Shown here: positions 60,001-64,000 of the stretch, piece by piece
Numbering within the stretch: the stretch's first letter is position 1
Layout of the letters: each line of letters begins with the position of its first letter
Made by a program: the position numbers and the translations under genes
Assembly: GCA_023374025.1 (NCBI GenBank)
Contig: SIJG01000056.1
Coordinates: 737,935-801,934 of the forward strand
Length of the DNA stretch: 64,000 bases
Direction: 5' to 3'
Source of the DNA: Heterodera schachtii
Lineage: Eukaryota; Nematoda; Chromadorea; Rhabditida; Heteroderidae
The notes under the pieces: model-generated
Told to the model about the DNA's origin: nothing
The model's database searches: none
What the model saw: the letters and a program-made list of their open reading frames with translations, nothing else

Positions 60001-63000
60001 CCGACTCCAATTGATCGGCTTTTGCCGGTTTTATCTCGGCAGCCGTGCCGGATTTCGGCACCGTTTTAGAAGCGAGCGATGTTCGACTGCAGCAGAAGTT
60101 CCGGACACTGCTACGATAGGACCATTGCTTTGTTTGGAAGCAGTGTCAGATGATTCTTCCCTCTTAGCTTTATTGCCAGCCGCTTCTTCTCTCTTCGCAT
60201 TATTGCCAGCCGCTTCTTCTCTCTTCACATTATTGCCAGCCGCTTTCTCCATCGGACTGCGCCGTCGATTCGTCGTCACCAAATCGTGCCACACTGATCT
60301 CACGCACTGTTTCTCCTTCCCCATCCCCCGTCGTCGCCGGCGCAGCATCGTTTCTGTCCGCGCCAATGCCATTCTCGCCATTAGCTGCTCCTTCTACTCC
60401 ATTCCCGGCACAATTATTAAATAATGAAGCCATCCTTCCCGCAATAATTGCCGACACACTCTTAGCGCCAGTGCCCGACTGATTGTTGTTGCCAACCGTT
60501 GTTTTGGCACCAGCCGTTGGCATTGTGCCATTTGTCGTCGTCTGTCGTCACTGTCGGCGATTGGGGCGGCGCCTCTTCCGGCGCCGGACTTCCGTTCTTT
60601 TCCGGACTGTCCGATTTGTTGCTACTTTTGCGCACCACCTTGCGCACGACCTTCTTCTTCACCTGCATATGTATTTGATCAATTGTTATATTTTCAAAAT
60701 TTAAAAATAAATTTTTACCGTCTTTTTGCCCGCTGCTACCGTAATGCGTCGGCTGATCGGTGCCAACCATACCATCACATTCTTTTGCTGTTGTTCACCA
60801 CCAGCAGCAGCAACGGATTTGGCTGAAAATTGGGCCAATTCTGAGCTAATTGTGGCCAAAATCATTAACCTGACCCGCCGAGACCGAACCAATTAATTGC
60901 ATTCTCTTATGACAAAAATGCCAAAAATCCCGAGACTCAACCCAACATTGTGCCGATTTAAGAAATGGCACTGCCAAAAAACCAACGTCATCAATATCAT
61001 AAAGATTTTGACCAAAATCGGAGAATTGGCCAAAATAACATTTACCAGATCAACTGAAAGCCACAAAATGGATGACTGTTTTTTGTTGAAATGATTCAAA
61101 AAAAATTTAAATCAATTCCCATGCTAAAAAAATCCATGCCAAAAATGGCATTTATCTTTCATTTTAATACTTTGCCAAAAGCGGGTTCCGCAACCCAATG
61201 CTTACAACTCTCTGATGCCGACTCCGTTTTCAGAAGCCCAATGGCACCACGGCATGCCGACACCAAGGCCCAGCTGTCGTCGCCCAGCCGCGCGTTGAAA
61301 AATTGCCGGATCGGCTGGCGCCAATCCGGCGTGCCAGCCGATGCGCCAGAACGTGCCGTTGTCGGGCCGGAAAGCATCAGGCGCAACACTTGGTGGGGCG
61401 ACTGTAATTAGCGCTAATTAGCCTAATGATTATTTTTGGTAAATGTTTTTTTTGGTGTGAACCCACTTTTCCATCCGTGACAATGTGGAAGCCCTTAACG
61501 GAAGGGAGGATAAAGGCTTCATTAGGCATATTCTGTTGATGAATCGGCTGCTTAGGTTTCTGATCAGGGGCTTAGACAATTTTTATTGCACTGATCTGAC
61601 GACCTATTAATTTTGTGAATAATTTAGAGAAAAACACCCTAATCCTCTGACACAGTTCGATTATTTGTTAATATGATCGGTAATTATTATTTTTGGCTCT
61701 TTATTATTAAACGCTTTGAATTTATGGTAAAAGAATAAATTAAATTTGTTAATTTTTTCACTCATCATTTCAAAACCAAAACCGTCAGAAGAGATTTTTT
61801 AAATTTTCGTGAAATTTCAAGTTCAAAAATGTTTGAGTTTGGGTAAAAAAGTTTTGAATGTATGAAATTTTATGGAAATTTGTAGTCTGGTAGGTCTTAA
61901 TCCTAACATATTTTCCTGCAAAATTTCATGTCATTCAAACAACTATTAAATGAATAAAAACATCAGCATTTTCAAGCAAACATTGAAAATAAATCCATAT
62001 AATTTCTAGCCCGAATTATCACTTTCAGGACCTAATTAACTATTGAATACTAAATTTATCAAAAAGTTTTTCTGATCATTTCCCTTCTGGTCCTCTCAAT
62101 GAGTTGAAATTTGATCAGCCGATCATTAAAATGAGCTGGCGCTGATCCCTCCCTCTCTTCTGTGATCAGCAACAGAAAAAGAATGTTATTTTTCGGATCG
62201 GATCACATTTCTCTACTCCATACAACAAAGTACAAATGTATCAACATTTCCCCGCTGGTAAACTTTCTTTCGTTGCAAAAATGGGGGAATAAATTACGGT
62301 AGATTACAGTATCCTGATCAGAGTTATTCAAATCGGAAAATTAGTGCCGCCCAATTAGTGCCAATTAACTGTGACAAATTATTGCTCACGTTGCATGTGC
62401 CCAGCACAGCAGCGCCACCAAATTGTTTGGCCGCTTCTTCGCTGCTTACTGTGTCGGGTACTGTAGGAGAAATTTTTTGAATTTTTTAATTTAAAAAAAT
62501 TTTTCTAACCAATACAAATCAGCTGTCCCAGGCCCTTGGACAGGCAAATTGAACGGAGCTTGGTTAAGGCTTGGACAAGCGGACAAATCACAGTGCACTG
62601 ATGAGAAATGCGGTCGAAGGGCAGTCCGAAGTTCTAAAAAATGAAAATGTTTAGACGACTGATCAGAGCGATCAGAGTGATCAGATCGGCGGTGATTCCT
62701 CCTACCTATGAACTAAAGCCAAGCCCAATGTGCTCATAAAATTTAGTGGTTTTCAAAAATCCTATAAATAAATTTCATTAAATTATTTTAAAGCAAAATA
62801 TTTATTGGAATGAATTTGGCCGGAATAAATAAACCAACAAAAATGAGCAACAACAATTTTTTGGCATAAATGATTTGGCAATTTGAAAACAACTGTATTA
62901 ATCTCGCACATTACCCTTTTTATTATGTGCATTTTTCTTTTCTTATGGACAATTTTCTAATCATATTTTTATAATGATAACAAAAAAAAATTAAATTCTG

Positions 63001-63499
63001 AAAAATTCGAATTTTTGAAAATTTTTAAAACAAATTTTCAGAAAAATTGAATAATATCATTTTATTTTTTTTTATTTAAAAAAATGAAATGAAAAAACTT
63101 TTAATTTTATCGAAGAAAAGCTGCTCTCAAGTGATCAAAAATTTTCAATTGTTTTAACTGAAATTAGCATAACAATTTCCAAGTCCTTTGCAAAAGCGTG
63201 TCCATTTCAATTGACGTCATTAAAAATAAGGGCATTTAAAATTGCCGGATTTTTCGGCAAAATATTGCATTTCTTATTCTCACACCCACCTGGGATCAGC
63301 TCGGCAATGTTCAACTTGGCCAGGTCGAATGTTGTTGCTGGAGAAGCAGCAGCATTTTCTACCCCATTTTCGGCGGCATTGGCACCATTCAGAGCCGTCG
63401 CGGTCGCCGTCGTCGCCAATGGCATGCCCTCCGGCAACGATGGCGTAGTTGAGGCGACAATTGTTGCTGGCACAGGAGGCGCCCCCGGGGGCGAATTTG
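54097..63499 (-). CDS. Large multi-exon gene with C-terminal coiled coil, function unknown (start probably outside)
   Basis: Minus-strand exons supported by splice sites and phase: 63499-63290, 62633-62510, 62460-62390, 61532-61467, 61401-61206, 60822-60719, 60662 to about 59773 (frame changes inside), 59586-59411, 58994-58759, 58495-58414, 58199-58052, about 57545-57480, 57423-57331, 57268 to about 57180, 56748-56593, about 56160-56050, 55803-55701, 55357-55272, 55165-55067, 55001-54921 and 54267-54097. Landmarks in order: PPVPATIVASTTPSLPEGMP; NVMVWLAPISRRITVAAGKK; a basic patch VKKKVVRKVVRKSS; KREEAAGNNA repeats; Ser/Thr-rich linkers (SHRRRSGSAERSLTG); helical segments (GRIEDIVISCAEQINYDE, LDQLQDLARRANIHYRQVIE); and a final coiled coil WELEQLKDQNAQLKKENREL ending ARLLQ. 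I do not recognise the family. A scaffold or cytoskeletal role is a guess from composition. Frame problems are described in the findings. Confidence 0.6.
54251..54735. repeat. Tandem repeat in the last intron that copies the 3' splice junction
   Basis: About five imperfect units of roughly 100 bases share TTCTCCGACTCCTAATTGGG, CATTTAAAAAGCAATTAAAA and TTTAATGAGTGCCAAAAAAG. The first element is the minus-strand junction TTAG|GAGTCGGAGAAG of the final exon, so several units carry a decoy acceptor. Confidence 0.65.
56222..56545. repeat. Three-copy tandem repeat (about 108-bp unit) in an intron
   Basis: Each unit contains ATTAGTCTGATCAAAATTCG, CATG.TCAACTAAT and CGGTTAAATAAAT in the same order, with GATCAG/TGATCA palindromes. 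Intronic, no coding potential. Confidence 0.6.
60148..60245 (-). repeat. 30-bp coding tandem repeat, about three copies
   Basis: GCCAGCCGCTTCTTCTCTCT recurs every 30 bases; on the minus strand it encodes KREEAAGNNA decapeptides. Because the unit is a multiple of three it can expand without breaking the frame. Confidence 0.75.
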
Positions 63500-64000
63500 C
63501 TAACAAAATAATTTTGAAAATTGAAATTACAAAATTTAAAAAATTGAAATAGGAAAAGCACCGCAACGGAAAAAGCTAAGCACCTGAAAATGGATAATGA
63601 ATTGAGTGAGCTTAATGGGTGCCACCATAGCTAATTAATTATCGCTATTAACAAATATAATGCGGCAAAACTAAATGCTCGTTCACCCAAAAAATAAGGC
63701 AATTTAAAATTTATGAACGGCATTTCTGAGGCAAACTTTAATTCGTCGCAATTAAGGTTCAATAAGGGTCAGTTTTTTTTAAATTGATGATATCAGATAT
63801 ATAGAATTATGTGTCTGATCAGCAAACTGAGTTTATCAATAAAATAATTCCATTTAAAAGGGGTTAATTCTGATCAGAAAATATTGTTTCATTTCCAAAT
63901 ACTTAGCTCACTTTGCCATAATTGACTAATATGAGAAAAAAAAATTTCCCGATCACTTTTGTATCGTTGATCAAAATGCCGGATGGATTGGTTCTAAGCA
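63500..64000. other. Right edge, no feature resolved
   Basis: AT-rich with TGATCAG sites near 63817 and 63870. Presumably it contains intron and 5' exons of the coiled-coil gene, since the exon at 63499-63290 begins in phase 1 and is not a start. A short minus-strand stretch LRTNPSGILINDTK before a GTGATC donor near 63955 is possible but unsupported. Confidence 0.35.

Overview
The window looks like nuclear DNA of a nematode. Genes are cut into many small exons by AT-rich introns with TTTTCAG-like acceptors. A lineage-type tandem family of BTB/POZ proteins fills the left third. A nuclear hormone receptor of the Rev-erb/E75 (NR1D/E) type lies on the minus strand, and mariner relics and many hAT-type miniature elements are present. 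The species is not identifiable from the sequence alone; a plant-parasitic (cyst-type) nematode is only a guess.

Positions 1-31.7 kb (plus strand) hold a head-to-tail array of BTB/POZ genes: the last exon of one gene at the left edge, then eight copies. Each copy has the same eight-exon plan with conserved intron phases. Exons 1-3 encode an unrecognised N-terminal domain of about 115 residues. Exons 4-6 encode the BTB fold, and exons 7-8 a helical C-terminal tail. Copies 2, 3, 4 and 8 read through as complete proteins of 286, 292, 293 and 297 aa. Copy 6 is open but has a damaged donor. Copies 1, 5 and 7 carry frameshifts, a lost donor or a stop. Introns and spacers are full of short transposons. 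I find eight elements with hAT-like ends (CAGGG.. or TAGAG..) and perfect 8-bp target duplications, five of them inside BTB introns.

At 16.4-17.5 kb, within the array, lies a broken copy of the 3' end of the nuclear receptor gene. It shows that a block containing the neighbouring BTB gene and the receptor tail was duplicated.

Positions 32.5-45.5 kb (minus strand) hold a 16-exon nuclear receptor gene of about 969 aa. It has a two-zinc-finger DNA-binding domain, a C-terminal extension reading [11 protein letters not shown], a divergent ligand-binding domain and a Gln-rich tail ending in a PLNL motif. Between 45.5 and 54.1 kb I see no gene, only G-rich, CT-rich and (ATC)n sequence plus one tRNA-like sequence.

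Positions 54.1-63.5 kb (minus strand) hold a second large multi-exon gene of unknown function, with a Lys/Arg-rich patch, a Ser/Gly-rich middle and a C-terminal coiled coil. Several frame breaks and one missing splice acceptor in this gene suggest small indels in the assembly. That possibility also weakens the pseudogene calls in the BTB array.
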